From positions 1 to 13,148 of the forward strand of contig USQY01000048.1 in NCBI GenBank assembly GCA_900557045.1: a stretch of DNA of 13,148 nucleotides. The letters run 5' to 3'. The notes below the pieces were generated by a model, which was not told the origin of the DNA, ran no database searches, and saw only the letters and a program-made list of their open reading frames with translations. Below, piece after piece: positions 13,035 to 13,148 of the stretch (the first letter of the stretch is position 1; each line of letters begins with the position of its first letter). Origin of the DNA: an uncultured Clostridium sp. (lineage in GTDB: Bacteria; Bacillota; Clostridia; TANB77; CAG-508). The position numbers and the translations under genes were made by a program.

Positions 13035-13148
13035 TCACACATACAATTCCTTAATATCCCATGTTGTTCCTTCTTTAGAATCATTTAATATAATACCTTT
13101 TTCATCAAGCTCTTTTCTAATTCTATCAGCTACATCGTAATTTTTCTC
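13035..13148 (-). CDS. cysS: Cysteinyl-tRNA synthetase, C-terminal 37 residues (partial)
   Basis: The frame enters from the right edge and ends at TGA 13035. It contains NYDVADRIRKELDEKGI followed by LNDSKEGTTW, which is the conserved C-terminal tail of CysRS (AD-IR-xL-xxxGI-xLxD-xxGTxW). The enzyme charges tRNA-Cys; the catalytic part lies outside the window. The short extension DIKELYV after the conserved Trp is normal. Confidence 0.85.
   Translation of the reverse strand, partial: EKNYDVADRIRKELDEKGIILNDSKEGTTWDIKELYV

Overview
The window is AT-rich Firmicutes (Clostridia-type) DNA. Supporting signs are low-GC codon choice, strong AGGAGG ribosome-binding sites, GTG and TTG starts, and a Gram-positive thioester/CnaB surface protein with a sortase. 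An amidase also carries clostridial-type wall-binding repeats. TGA is used as a stop, so this is not the Mycoplasma code. Nearly all genes lie on the minus strand, so the text below runs from high to low coordinates.

The chromosomal part is roughly 8,830-13,148. It holds the C-terminal end of cysS, a regulatory region with repeated TTTACAA-type sites, a 51-aa acidic peptide overlapping an Amidase_2 endolysin-like gene, and a plus-strand tRNA-Leu(UAG) that shares a bidirectional terminator with the amidase. Then come an ASCH-NUDIX fusion gene and rlmD, a 23S rRNA m5U methyltransferase with a 4Fe-4S cluster.

The mobile part is roughly 1 to 8,830. It looks like the end segment of an integrative and conjugative element of the broad Tn1549/CTn type, abutting the 3' end of rlmD. 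From that end it encodes a 48-aa peptide with its own promoter and terminator, overlapping parA-parB partition genes, and a membrane-anchored low-complexity protein. Next are a 34-aa DUF3789-like membrane peptide with an embedded terminator-like hairpin, a 907-aa thioester/CnaB adhesin ending in VPSTG, and its overlapping sortase. Three small coupled genes follow, then the N-terminal 473 codons of a very large ArdC/LtrC-like element protein that runs off the window. Integrase, relaxase and type IV secretion genes are not in view, so the conjugative nature is inferred from gene content.

Two things stand out. First, a complete TnpV-family gene (230-580) is nested out of frame, on the same strand, inside the disordered linker of the large ArdC-like protein, with its own AAAGGAGG site. 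Second, three intrinsic-terminator-like hairpins lie inside the element's gene string without evident promoters after them, two of them in or beside short peptide genes. That suggests conditional read-through ahead of parAB and ahead of the adhesin/sortase genes.
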